Positions 24,501-31,730 of a stretch of DNA of 55,028 nucleotides are shown one piece after another. Below the pieces are notes generated by a model that was given only the letters and a program-made list of their open reading frames with translations, was not told where the DNA came from and did not search any database. The DNA comes from Sphaerochaeta sp. Phil3 (GTDB lineage Bacteria > Spirochaetota > Spirochaetia > Sphaerochaetales > Sphaerochaetaceae): contig MSGT01000007.1 in assembly GCA_001940825.1 (NCBI GenBank), positions 1 to 55,028 of the forward strand, read 5' to 3'. Both the position numbers and the translations under genes were made by a program. How positions within the stretch are numbered: the first letter of the stretch is position 1; each line of letters starts with the position of its first letter.

Positions 24501-27043
24501 ATCCAACTTGACGAAGCCTTGTCCGTGGCAGTGCGCCAGGTCGTCCTGAATGTGAAGCCATACTTCACGAACCTCAATGATATCGAGGCTATCGAACCTA
24601 TGGAGGAGCCGTTCTTCTTCAGGTACGGATCCCCGGAAGGCAGGTTGGAGTCGAATGCAACCGTGTATATGTGGCTTCTGAAATGGGCGTAGAGGACATG
24701 CCCCTTCTTGGATCGTACTATGGTCGAATCGACGACAGGGGTCAGAGACGACTGCTTCTCCTCGTCGAAGTAGGTGAAGCCGTTCTTCGTGGTCCTTGGT
24801 TCGTCCTCGAAATACCACCCAAGGAAGGTCCTTCCTGCAATGCTGGAGGTCGGAAGGCTCTTCTGCACGTCGTCCTCCTGCTCCTCTGCAGCGATCCTTC
24901 CATAGTTCTCAAGATACCTTACAGGCCTGTATGTCTCCGTAGCTGTGGCTATGTTGTCGTATATGTCCCTCCCCGCATTGAAGATTATCGTCACAAGACC
25001 CTTCTTCCATTGGGCATAGACGGTCTGGTCTTCGCGTTTCGTGTTGACGGTCCTTTCCGTGATCCTCGCAGCGCCTGATATGTCGGCTTTGTCGTACCAG
25101 CCGATGAACCCATAGCCGGATCTGGTGGGGATCGGGAAGGGATATCCATCCAGTGTCATGCCCATCTGGGCGTTGTAGCTTACAAGTCTGTATTTCGGGT
25201 CCTCAATCGGACTTATCGAACTGCCGTTCCTCTGCGTTATCTGCGGGAACTCTATCGCATCGTCGTCCCCGTCCTTCGTTCCTTGGTTGGCATCGAAATG
25301 CAGTCTGTACGCCCAGTACGTCACCGTGCAGCCTGCGCCCCACGGCTCACCTGACAGGTCTCCGTTGGTACGGTCTATGAAGAGATCGTAGAGGGCCGAT
25401 GTCCCGGAGAAGGCCTGTGCACCTATTGCGTTGCAGTCCGTTATGGACGAATATCTGTCGCCTCCATCGGTTCCTATCGAGCCTGGCACATGGAAAGTGC
25501 CTTCGAGCCCGCTGCAGTCCTTGAACGCCTTCGATCCTATTCTCCTTATGGTCTGTGGAAGTTCGACAGTTTTGAGGGAGGAGCATCCCTCGAACGCCGA
25601 TTCTCCGACCTCCGTGGTGTTCGAAAGGGATATGTCGACGAGTCCAGTGCAGTCCTTGAAGGTCGATGCAGGTATCAGAGAAGTTCCGATAGAGGTCTTG
25701 AGAAGGCTTGAGCAGCCTTCGAATGCCCCTGTTCCGAGAGTTGCCGACGATGGAATCTCCACACTGCCTATGGACGAGCCGGCGAAGGCGCCGTCCCCGA
25801 TCGAGACTCCAGGGTGCATGGTGGGTGGCTCTGGAAGACCGCTTCCTTTGAATGCATCCTTCGATATCGTTCTAAGAGGGGATGTCACCACATCCCATAT
25901 CCTCGTGTTCTGGAACGACCCTTCTCCGACGGATGAGACGTCAGGGGCGTATATGGCTTCCAGAGACGTGTCTCCGAAAACGCCTGAACCGATCGCCGTA
26001 GGGGAGCTTGAGAAACCGGAGGAGAATGCTATGTACTTCAGGTCGGCGTGACCCCCGACCGTCGATGTCCCGGAGAAGATGTCGCTCTGCTTGGCTTCGA
26101 TTGGTATCAGATATATGACATCGGACGTGGAGTTCGAGAAAGGAAAGGCCACATCACCTTCCGCACCGAGTGCATGGAAACCGGTGACGACCGTCCCGTC
26201 CTTGATTCTGAGCTGTGCGGCTGCATCTGTGAACTTCAACGTCTGTCCTGGGTCCACGACGGCGAACGAAGCGGCCCCGGATATGGAGAACTCGCCGGAA
26301 AGGCGCGTTGTTCCACCTTCGAAGACATAGGTGTCCAGAACCTCTCCTGAGAACACCTCTTCTCCGTTGTATAGTTTTATGGAAAGCTTGTACGCCCCCG
26401 TCTGCATCGGGATGTCGGATGCCGTGTATCTTGTATAGCCATCGTCTCTGTGTTCGAATGAGAAGTTCCTCCTTAGGCTTCCCGTGGAGTCCAGGAGGGT
26501 CGTCCATGCCGTTTCGTTCGGTCTTTGGTATTCGACGAGAAGCCTCGGCTCTGCGAGCGTCATTGAGAGGAACTCCAAAGAAAGAAGTCCAGTCCCCTGG
26601 GTGTACTCGGAAAGCGCAACGACGACCTTGTTGGTCTTGGCCTCGGAGATGTACTGCTGGGACGAACCCTTGTATATGACATCCCCGTTCTTCGTACAGG
26701 CACTCACAGTGAACTCCCACAACCCTTGGGTGTGAAGCCCCAAGGATACGCCTGTCGGAGCTGTTCCTTCCCCCTTTGCAACCGTGAGTCCTGAGAACTC
26801 TCCAACGACCTCGAACTCCTTCTGGGTTGCGCTTATGATCTTCGAAGCGATCGAGAAATGCGTTATCTCCCTGTCGTGGTCCGAGGATATGGACTTTGCA
26901 GGGGATACATCCAGAGAGACTTCAAGGGCTTTGAGCTGTTCGACCTTCGGCACCTGGACCTCATTGTCGCATGAAGACAGCGAAACCGCGACGAGCGCGG
27001 CAAAAGAAAGAACCTTCACCAAAACCTTTGGAATCCTCTTCAT
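21569..27043 (-). CDS. Large BspA-like LRR / InlB B-repeat surface lipoprotein
   Basis: An 1824-residue lipoprotein. The signal peptide ends in VAVSLSSC (lipidated Cys near residue 25). Residues about 30-270 are beta-rich. Residues about 330-570 hold BspA-type leucine-rich repeats (ASTFKDCTGLVDISLSNTTE and similar). From about 575 to 1095 there are five InlB B-repeat (Listeria-Bacteroides) units, each with a GYxFxGWY core and an ending such as TLYAAW. A second short LRR patch follows at about 1425-1490, and the end is RDLRIRVGYW. Such proteins mediate adhesion or matrix binding in oral treponemes and Bacteroides, so a surface adhesin role is likely. It is the third gene after an outer-membrane-type protein and a 53-residue protein. 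GGAGG lies 7 bases before the ATG. Part of it is duplicated at 27972-28330. Confidence 0.85.
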   Translation of the reverse strand: MKRIPKVLVKVLSFAALVAVSLSSCDNEVQVPKVEQLKALEVSLDVSPAKSISSDHDREITHFSIASKIISATQKEFEVVGEFSGLTVAKGEGTAPTGVSLGLHTQGLWEFTVSACTKNGDVIYKGSSQQYISEAKTNKVVVALSEYTQGTGLLSLEFLSMTLAEPRLLVEYQRPNETAWTTLLDSTGSLRRNFSFEHRDDGYTRYTASDIPMQTGAYKLSIKLYNGEEVFSGEVLDTYVFEGGTTRLSGEFSISGAASFAVVDPGQTLKFTDAAAQLRIKDGTVVTGFHALGAEGDVAFPFSNSTSDVIYLIPIEAKQSDIFSGTSTVGGHADLKYIAFSSGFSSSPTAIGSGVFGDTSLEAIYAPDVSSVGEGSFQNTRIWDVVTSPLRTISKDAFKGSGLPEPPTMHPGVSIGDGAFAGSSIGSVEIPSSATLGTGAFEGCSSLLKTSIGTSLIPASTFKDCTGLVDISLSNTTEVGESAFEGCSSLKTVELPQTIRRIGSKAFKDCSGLEGTFHVPGSIGTDGGDRYSSITDCNAIGAQAFSGTSALYDLFIDRTNGDLSGEPWGAGCTVTYWAYRLHFDANQGTKDGDDDAIEFPQITQRNGSSISPIEDPKYRLVSYNAQMGMTLDGYPFPIPTRSGYGFIGWYDKADISGAARITERTVNTKREDQTVYAQWKKGLVTIIFNAGRDIYDNIATATETYRPVRYLENYGRIAAEEQEDDVQKSLPTSSIAGRTFLGWYFEDEPRTTKNGFTYFDEEKQSSLTPVVDSTIVRSKKGHVLYAHFRSHIYTVAFDSNLPSGDPYLKKNGSSIGSIASISLRFVKYGFTFRTTWRTATDKASSSWMGSDAVLPDLNTSAWSLDHHYFVGWYYDAACSGQKILETTKVPAQSSNGAMIQLYARWIGKEKNVTFKSVEYTPPTLYDAESTSTRTIDSYIVRYTGTFGRSVMTNDVKNDYADYAKALPTPTRTGYAFEGWYRTETAAKSKDKSKLVTADTKVDTPTPEELFAAWTPNDYTVTFDPQGGTTPTSSKTVTYHLKYGTLPVPTRTGYKFVGWFQSNVRSEGYGYSGARTTQDTYVHTAGNHTLYAAWVSYELSMDQNTTNTNFSPTNLNSSASISYSGRTATYTITPQTTGYYKNSSNSANNPTMVFEYTAVQIPTTNGKRTNGIWSDNGSDAVSDLKVECVELSSGGTNGSSSSNMTTGTKNVSVTPQKPGTRTFAVYDANYYGSSKTNDSSASYAKRNKIVYTCHGDSTGFSIEGADKLDIRDVSSFKVKYANATTHESQRGATWSIQTALDSNYDKITNGGILTVGYEVGTMVIKATSNRTLPSGVGTSATKNVTIGASAGFVFVAKGSSISFTAAAESSNTSKAIPSGQVITGFKPYERSSSQSAVDFAYTNSTDHKVWLEPIYSAESAAGSGSSLKYCAFSPSRTTLNSNTLSGDTNLIACWMPDTITSIGSKVFYNCTKLTDFHVSSSLSSADTDSFYNVPNHWYEYTGGNPSTSQMAFRWKDVYNLLSSYGSSWVTNSSGTMPTIVSASGTYNGISIGSMVYWAAVADNVDDKIKGTTSSGSNYVDGTSGSYTLPSNFPAVPVYYRARGNQIGWWAWGGTDYARSNMTIKCNGSEAGTYGTTEGSDTVTLQPGNSFSWSCSKSKTWGGTTVGVKAKVTAHCYGTLQWTKVFSNGLNLISTGKTVYGLSSPGSSLGTSNPSIVINGTTRVNCPMSAGSSWTSGVTQYYKSNTFSVASIAASHTTNGSYVSLKDIDTASTTTVSNPTSLNLGGSTVSASNGSTRIAATSGALNTNGSSRNVYYRDLRIRVGYW
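22515..22576 (-). repeat. 62-bp inverted repeat, copy in the LRR lipoprotein gene
   Basis: On the minus strand this segment encodes YNVPNHWYEYTGGNPSTSQM. It is identical in all 62 positions to 27987-28048 on the plus strand, while sequence on both sides differs. The copies are inverted and enclose most of the lipoprotein gene, its promoter and two upstream genes. Confidence 0.95.
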
Positions 27044-27085
27044 GGAAAGACCTCCGAAAAAACAGTATCTATGGAAAACAGCGAA

Positions 27086-27103
27086 GGCCGCCCTCAGGCG
27101 GCC
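27086..27103 (-). terminator. Hairpin between small gene and LRR lipoprotein gene
   Basis: GGCCGCC-TGAG-GGCGGCC forms a 7-bp GC stem just after the stop of the 53-residue gene and 43 bases before the lipoprotein start. No T-run follows, so it is probably an attenuator or mRNA-stability stem, not a full stop. Confidence 0.5.
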
Positions 27104-27110
27104 GTGTGCG

Positions 27111-27272
27111 TCACTTCTTTCCGACGACTTCGACGGAAACGGGCTTCTCGCTGCCTGAAGCCTCGACGCTGACGTTCATGTCCTTCAGCGCGCTGGAGAC
27201 GAACATCTCTATGATCTCCTTCTTCAGGTCCTTCGCCGTCGTGACCTTCACGTTGAACGTATATGTAGCCAT
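27111..27272 (-). CDS. 53-residue hypothetical protein
   Basis: A small frame encodes MATYTFNVKVTTAKDLKKEI and ends in KPVSVEVVGKK. It has no signal peptide or membrane segment, so it should stay in the cytoplasm although both neighbours are exported. AAGGAGG sits seven bases before its ATG, and only 11 bases separate it from the end of the upstream outer-membrane-type gene. Composition and codon use look like a real gene. I recognise no family. Confidence 0.65.
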   Translation of the reverse strand: MATYTFNVKVTTAKDLKKEIIEMFVSSALKDMNVSVEASGSEKPVSVEVVGKK

Positions 27273-27283
27273 GCAAAACCTCC

Positions 27284-27814
27284 TTAGATGTTGATTCCAA
27301 GTCCGATTCCGAACTGTGCATCGAGGGATGCCGTTCCGAAATTGAATACCTGCTCCAGCTTCGGATCCTTTGGAATCGGAAGGATTTCGAAAAGCTCCAA
27401 CGTCACAGGTCCGATGTCCAAGCCTCCGGAAAGACGCCAGAAGAGATTGTCTTCGTATTCGTTTTCATGGAATCTCATCTGACATCCGAATGCGACTCCT
27501 ACCTCCAGGCATTTGAGCACTTTGGCATCGAAGCCTGCGTAGAGTCTGGCCAAAGGCTGTGCCTCTCCGTCCTTCACGGAAGCGCCTCCCTCTATGCCTA
27601 TGCCGATCCCCGACTGCATGAACCTCACCTGTCCGAATGCTTCGAAGTCGTCTCCGATCTCCTCGAAGAGCGTCATTACATGGTCGCCTTCGATCCTTCC
27701 TGCAATCGTGTTCCAAGTAGGTCCTGCGACCGCGCTTGCTCCTATGCGTACGGTTGCGAAAGCCGAACATGCGACGAAGACCGCCAATGCAATGAAGACA
27801 ATCGTTCTCTTCAT
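27284..27814 (-). CDS. Small outer-membrane beta-barrel-like protein
   Basis: A 176-residue exported protein with signal peptide MKRTIVFIALAVFVACSAFA. The mature part has alternating hydrophobic residues and Gly, ending in LDAQFGIGLGINI, as in small outer membrane barrels. I placed the start at the Met in MKRTIVF (27814), since this gives a clean signal peptide; eight codons upstream are also open. A promoter of the shared TTGG/GCCTT/TACAAT type ends about 55 bases upstream, leaving a normal leader. It is the first gene of the set leading to the LRR lipoprotein. The gene at 28548-29063 encodes a similar-sized protein, possibly a distant paralogue. Specific function is unknown. Confidence 0.65.
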   Translation of the reverse strand: MKRTIVFIALAVFVACSAFATVRIGASAVAGPTWNTIAGRIEGDHVMTLFEEIGDDFEAFGQVRFMQSGIGIGIEGGASVKDGEAQPLARLYAGFDAKVLKCLEVGVAFGCQMRFHENEYEDNLFWRLSGGLDIGPVTLELFEILPIPKDPKLEQVFNFGTASLDAQFGIGLGINI

Positions 27815-27868
27815 CCTTACAATCCTCTCTGATAACAATGGATTTGCGCCTCTTGGGCGTATACCCGG

Positions 27869-27897
27869 ATTGTAGCTTCAAGGCATTTTCCAACCAA
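27869..27897 (-). promoter_or_regulatory. Promoter of the OMP / LRR lipoprotein operon
   Basis: TTGGTT (27892-27897) and TACAAT (27869-27874) are 17 bases apart, with AATGCCTTGAAGC just before the -10 box. It shares the AYGCCTT spacer motif with other promoters in the window. Confidence 0.6.
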
Positions 27898-27971
27898 ATT
27901 CTTTCGAGGGAATCGGATTCCAGTGGAGGTCGGACTACCATCAAGAAAAAGAAAAGGGCTGAGGGGAGACC

Positions 27972-28330
27972 TCATCAGATTCCTTTTACAACGTCCCCAA
28001 CCACTGGTACGAATATACGGGAGGGAACCCGAGCACGAGCCAGATGGCCTTCAGGTGGGCGGAGGTATACAAGGTGCTGTACGATTCACTGACTGCAACG
28101 ACCGACGGACAGGGCATAGAAGTGTCTGGAAACGTCAATGGAACTTCCATCGCACGTCTTTGGAAAAGCGGTGAATTGGGGAAAACAACGATTTCGGACG
28201 CTCCAGCAACACTATGCGGGCCTCCAACGGCTCCACAAGCCTCATATTCACATCCGGATCCCTCAGCGTCAACGGAGCTTCAAGGAATCCTTACATACGG
28301 GACCTGAAGGTCAGAGTCGGCTACTGGTAG
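27972..28330 (+). pseudogene. Broken 3' copy of the LRR lipoprotein gene (possible donor cassette)
   Basis: This plus-strand segment has no start codon of its own but encodes the end of a paralogue of the 1824-residue lipoprotein. One frame reads DSFYNVPNHWYEYTGGNPST, then the divergent MAFRWAEVYKVLYDSLTATT, and stays open to 28307. A shift of frame near 28175-28190 then gives RASNGSTSLIFTSGSL and ends in IRDLKVRVGYW with a stop at 28330, matching RDLRIRVGYW in the intact gene. The first 62 bases of the match (27987-28048) are identical; the rest has diverged. It is either a relic or a recombination cassette. After inversion across the repeats it would give an in-frame alternative C-terminus. 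Confidence 0.75.
27987..28048 (+). repeat. 62-bp inverted repeat, copy in the broken cassette
   Basis: Identical, in opposite orientation, to 22515-22576. The reading frame is the same in both copies, so an exchange here keeps the lipoprotein frame open into the cassette. Confidence 0.95.
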
Positions 28331-28455
28331 GCTGGTGGAAAGACACTACCCTTCCCTTCGAACGACAGACTTATCCTTGGAGACTGTCATCTTTTCTTCT
28401 ATGTTAAAGCATCTCAAGACCATTGTTCCGAAGCTCGACTCAGGAAGTCACGAAG

Positions 28456-28496
28456 AAAAAAAACAAACCACCATTCTCTTTCCAAAAGAATGGTGG
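28456..28496 (-). terminator. Terminator of the 171-residue OMP-like gene
   Basis: CCACCATTCT / AGAATGGTGG makes a 10-bp stem on the minus strand, 52 bases after the gene end, followed by TTTG and eight T residues. Confidence 0.85.
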
Positions 28497-28547
28497 CGTC
28501 ACATACAAAGACGTTTGAACGAGGGATGGGTCATGCTTTTTGTGTGG

Positions 28548-29063
28548 CTATATCCTCCAGGAAAGCACGATGGAGTTCGAAAGCGTCCACACTTCCCTTC
28601 CCTCCAAAGTCGCAAGGTCCAGAATCGAACAGAACCCGAACGCCAGGTTTCTGGTGGGTGCTGCAAGGATCTTTCCCTCCAAGCCCAAAGCCGGAACGAA
28701 AGCCTTCTCCTTCGGTCTGGATTTGAATCCGCTGCACAGCGAAACGCTTGTCTGGATCCTCCTTCCGAAAGCCAGTCCCACCTTGGCGTAGACGGACGCA
28801 TCCGCATCGAAGGCTACGATTCCCGAGCCCCCATCGAAAGCGAAGGAATCCACATCGACGCCGAACCCGACGATGGCGTTCGCCTCCCTTTGGCTGAAGC
28901 AGAAAGAAAGACCGACCCCCTTGTCGGAAAGCGTGGATGCACCGTCGGAAGCGGCGGTGTATTGTATGGATACGGGCGAAAGGCCGACTTCGAGTCTGCT
29001 CTCGGCGGCGAATACGGAGAAGAAGCAAAATGCAGCAAGAAATATAGAAACCGTTCTCTTCAT
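28548..29063 (-). CDS. Small exported outer-membrane-type protein
   Basis: A 171-residue protein with signal peptide MKRTVSIFLAAFCFFSVFAA followed by ESRLEVGLSP. The mature part alternates hydrophobic and polar residues with many Gly, Ala and Ser and ends in SNSIVLSWRI, as expected of a small barrel. I took the Met in MKRTVSIF (29063) as the start; twelve upstream codons are open but precede the -10 box. There is no Shine-Dalgarno, and the -10 box TAGAAT lies seven bases upstream of the ATG, so translation from a leaderless or near-leaderless mRNA is likely. It ends in a strong terminator. Function is unknown; a distant relation to the 27284-27814 protein is possible. Confidence 0.65.
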   Translation of the reverse strand: MKRTVSIFLAAFCFFSVFAAESRLEVGLSPVSIQYTAASDGASTLSDKGVGLSFCFSQREANAIVGFGVDVDSFAFDGGSGIVAFDADASVYAKVGLAFGRRIQTSVSLCSGFKSRPKEKAFVPALGLEGKILAAPTRNLAFGFCSILDLATLEGREVWTLSNSIVLSWRI

Positions 29064-29070
29064 GCCTTGG

Positions 29071-29099
29071 ATTCTATGACGAAGGCATTCTATCTCCAA
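29071..29099 (-). promoter_or_regulatory. Promoter of the 171-residue OMP-like gene
   Basis: TTGGAG (29094-29099) and TAGAAT (29071-29076) are 17 bases apart, with AATGCCTTCGTCA in the spacer. The -10 box ends seven bases before the ATG. Confidence 0.6.
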
Positions 29100-29140
29100 A
29101 TCCGACGGTTCTACACCTGAGGATTTGAACTACTCCTGGG

Positions 29141-29596
29141 TCATTCTTTTTCGTCCTTCAGATACGAAAGCCATTCCTCGTCCTCGGACGGGTCGTACCA
29201 CTCTTTGGGAAGGGCCTTCACCACATTGTCGAAGTATGCGAAGTTCTGAGGCGGTGACGAGAGACCGAAGAACGACAGGTCCAAAGGCCTTTCGAAATGC
29301 TGCGGGTCCTTGAGCCTGTAGGCATACGCTTTGGAACGCCTTCTGTAGTATTCGTCGTAGAAGTCCTTGTCCACGCAGCCTCCTCTCTTGGTGGCCTTCC
29401 AAACCTCAGATGGGGTTCCCGACACGATTCCGTCCACAAGGACCCTTCCGACCACCTTGGAGACGGGAGCCGTCTCGTAGATGTAGATTCCACCTATCGG
29501 AGAGACTGGAACGGACTTTCTGTATTCGAACGTCTTCTCTCCGGAGAAGATCATTTCGCACCATTTGGGATTCACTGCAAGCACTATGTCCTTCAT
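29141..29596 (-). CDS. ASCH/PUA-like domain protein
   Basis: A 151-residue cytoplasmic protein that fits the ASCH superfamily, a PUA-like beta-barrel thought to bind RNA or modified nucleotides. The signature is VLAVNPKWCEMIFSGEKTFE at the N-terminus, followed by YRKSVP, then YIYETAPVSKVVGRVLVDGI. The C-terminal half has PQHFERPLDLSFFGLSSPPQ, a stretch seen in phage-borne members of this family as far as I recall. It has no Shine-Dalgarno; the -10 box TATAAT lies six bases before the ATG, suggesting leaderless mRNA. It lies among surface-protein genes but is soluble, so it may be mobile-element cargo. Function is not known. Confidence 0.75.
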   Translation of the reverse strand: MKDIVLAVNPKWCEMIFSGEKTFEYRKSVPVSPIGGIYIYETAPVSKVVGRVLVDGIVSGTPSEVWKATKRGGCVDKDFYDEYYRRRSKAYAYRLKDPQHFERPLDLSFFGLSSPPQNFAYFDNVVKALPKEWYDPSEDEEWLSYLKDEKE

Positions 29597-29602
29597 GTCT
29601 GC

Positions 29603-29633
29603 ATTATAGCACGAAGGCGTTTTCTCCGGCCAA
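29603..29633 (-). promoter_or_regulatory. Promoter of the ASCH-domain gene
   Basis: TTGGCC (29628-29633) and a perfect TATAAT (29603-29608) are 19 bases apart, with AACGCCTTCGTGC in the spacer. The -10 box ends six bases before the start codon. Confidence 0.65.
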
Positions 29634-29657
29634 AGGAAAGGCCTCCCGAAGGAGGCC
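29632..29657 (-). terminator. Terminator of the CxxC-repeat lipoprotein gene
   Basis: GGCCTCC-TTCG-GGAGGCC is a 7-bp GC stem with a C(TTCG)G tetraloop, followed on the minus strand by TTTCCTTT. It lies 20 bases after the lipoprotein stop and abuts the next promoter. Confidence 0.8.
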
Positions 29658-29677
29658 CGAAATGGCTTTTCGTCGTA

Positions 29678-31666
29678 CTATTCCGACTTCGCAGGTTCAT
29701 AGACGATTTCGAAGGAGGCCACATCGTCCATGTAGACGCTTTTCTCTTCGATGAGCGTATCCACGGGGATGTCAGTTATCAGGATCTCGCCGTCCTTCGT
29801 CGGATGCACGGCGGGGAAGCTTCCGTTGTCCTTGGTAATGAAATTCTCCTGTCCGCAGATCCTCCAGCAGTCGTATCCTTCAGGAGGCTCTGGAAGAGCG
29901 AATCCCGTTTCGTTCTGTGCATAGACGTCGACGCTGTTCGTACTCGTTCCCTCGTTGTGGATCCAACGCATTTCGTACCATCTTGCGGTTCCACATACGG
30001 TGCAGTCGTCATCCTCTCCGTATTCATGTTCGTACAGGACCCTGAAGGCATCGTGTACGGCCGGGTCGCAGTCCGTCTCCTTGTAGTGCAGCGACATCTC
30101 CACGCAACCGTATTCATTCAGGCGCTCCCATGACGTGGCTCCGTCCTTGTATGAATGGACATGGCTCTGCTGCGTCTTCTGTCTGAACGTCAAAGGCTCA
30201 CCGGAATCGGAGACGTAGAGGGAGACCGTCTTTGCCGACACATCCTCGGATTCGAACTTCATGACGTTCTTCTCTGATTCTCCATCGATCCATGTGCATA
30301 TGAGTCCGAACACATCCTCTTCGATGGGATTCCCTTCCCCGTCGCAACCTGTGGTTTTTCTGAGAGTCCCGACTTCATATGATTCGTAGGAATCCTCTTT
30401 GCAGAATCCCTGGAAGGACTGGCCCAACGTGACGGTTCCATCGACGAACGAAGCACTCATCCTAACCTGTATGCCTTTATAGAGGAGCGGACCGCTCTCC
30501 CAATAGCCTGTGATCGGCCTGTAGAGGTCTCTGCCTTCTTCGGACATCCTCCCATTGCAGTCCAAGCAGTATTCGTATTCCTTGACGGCCGTGAACCATC
30601 CAGGTTCGCCTTCGTGTCTGTACTCCGTTGCACCTCTGTGGTTCGAAGGGACGATCGCAAGGGTCTTGTTCTGTTCATACCCGCAGACGGAGCATGATAT
30701 GTTCTGGAGGCCTGTGGATATGCACGTAGGTTCGACGGTCACTTCACCATCGACGAAGCTATGCTCAAGCATATCGATGTTCTTCTCGTCCAGCAGAGCA
30801 TCGCATACGCTGCATCTTCTTTCGGCATGGCCCATCTCGGTGCAGGAGGCTTCCTTCGTGGTCGTCCACGCACCCGACGTGTGCTCCTTCATCGGAATCG
30901 TTTCATGTACGGCTCTGTCGCATCTTGAGCACTGGCCGTATCTGGAACCCTCCGACGTACAGGTGGAGTCTATCGTCTCGACCTTTCCTGTAAAGCTGTG
31001 TCCAAGGGGTTCGACGTCCCTTTGTTCGGTCTGATGGCATCTGGAGCATTCCCACGTTTCGCATCCCTTCGTTTCGCAACTTGGTTCGAGGGTCCTTTCC
31101 TTTACCTCCCAGACATGTCCGAGGGCAGGTATCGTTTCGCTGTGCAGCACTTCGCCACAGTTGGTGCACTTTATCTCCGTCCTGCCCTTCTCCGTGCATG
31201 TGGACGGCGTGGTTTCGTCCGAGCCCGCCTGATGCTCCGTCTTCGGAATCACCTCGACCTTCTCTTCGCGGCATCTACGGCATATGCGCAGGAGACTTCC
31301 GATGGAGACGCATGTCGCCTTCTCCGTTATGGAGCCATCGTCCCAGTCGTGTCCGAGTGCGGGCTTCTCGTCCTTGGAGAGCACTTCGTTGCAGACTTCG
31401 CATCTGACGAAAGTTCCACCCTTCTCGGTGCATGTAGGCTCGATAGTTTCACGGGAGCCCTCCTTGTGTCCGAGCATCTGGATGACTTCAACCTCGGTCT
31501 TCCCACACACCGTACAGGTGCGGGTCTTCGCACCGATGGCCGTGCATGTAGGCTTGGCGGTGACAACCCCTTCGTCGAAGGAGCAGACGTGGACCTCCTG
31601 CTCGCAGGAGCAGAGGGCGAAAACGGTCGAAACGACCAGCAGGATGTAAAGCAATGTCCTCTTCAT
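29678..31666 (-). CDS. Lipoprotein with tandem CxxC repeats
   Basis: A 662-residue lipoprotein. The signal peptide MKRTLLYILLVVSTVFALCS ends at a lipidated Cys (LCSC). Residues about 25-350 hold eight to nine repeats of about 36-40 residues with the pattern PTCTE-x-G then C-x-x-C and finally a GH pair (ALGHDWDDG, ALGHVWEVK). The spacing of Cys and His suggests metal-binding or disulfide-linked units; similar repeats are found in surface proteins of gut bacteria. The C-terminal part (about 370-662) has lone CxxC pairs and no recognised domain. The start Met (31666) lies 6 bases after the -10 box TACGAT, with no Shine-Dalgarno. A surface adhesin or metal-binding role is only an inference. Confidence 0.75.
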   Translation of the reverse strand: MKRTLLYILLVVSTVFALCSCEQEVHVCSFDEGVVTAKPTCTAIGAKTRTCTVCGKTEVEVIQMLGHKEGSRETIEPTCTEKGGTFVRCEVCNEVLSKDEKPALGHDWDDGSITEKATCVSIGSLLRICRRCREEKVEVIPKTEHQAGSDETTPSTCTEKGRTEIKCTNCGEVLHSETIPALGHVWEVKERTLEPSCETKGCETWECSRCHQTEQRDVEPLGHSFTGKVETIDSTCTSEGSRYGQCSRCDRAVHETIPMKEHTSGAWTTTKEASCTEMGHAERRCSVCDALLDEKNIDMLEHSFVDGEVTVEPTCISTGLQNISCSVCGYEQNKTLAIVPSNHRGATEYRHEGEPGWFTAVKEYEYCLDCNGRMSEEGRDLYRPITGYWESGPLLYKGIQVRMSASFVDGTVTLGQSFQGFCKEDSYESYEVGTLRKTTGCDGEGNPIEEDVFGLICTWIDGESEKNVMKFESEDVSAKTVSLYVSDSGEPLTFRQKTQQSHVHSYKDGATSWERLNEYGCVEMSLHYKETDCDPAVHDAFRVLYEHEYGEDDDCTVCGTARWYEMRWIHNEGTSTNSVDVYAQNETGFALPEPPEGYDCWRICGQENFITKDNGSFPAVHPTKDGEILITDIPVDTLIEEKSVYMDDVASFEIVYEPAKSE

Positions 31667-31672
31667 GATCCA

Positions 31673-31701
31673 ATCGTACGGCAAAGGCGTATTTCAACCA
31701 A
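31673..31701 (-). promoter_or_regulatory. Promoter of the CxxC-repeat lipoprotein gene
   Basis: TTGGTT (31696-31701) and TACGAT (31673-31678) are 17 bases apart with TACGCCTTTGCCG in the spacer. The -10 box is six bases from the ATG. Confidence 0.55.
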
Positions 31702-31730
31702 ATGCAGAAGGGAATGGATTGGAAAAAAAA

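Noticed and set aside
28335-29120. Plus-strand frame of 261 codons
   Set aside because: It runs across a minus-strand terminator and opposite an exported protein gene with a good signal peptide; the predicted protein is low-complexity and charged.
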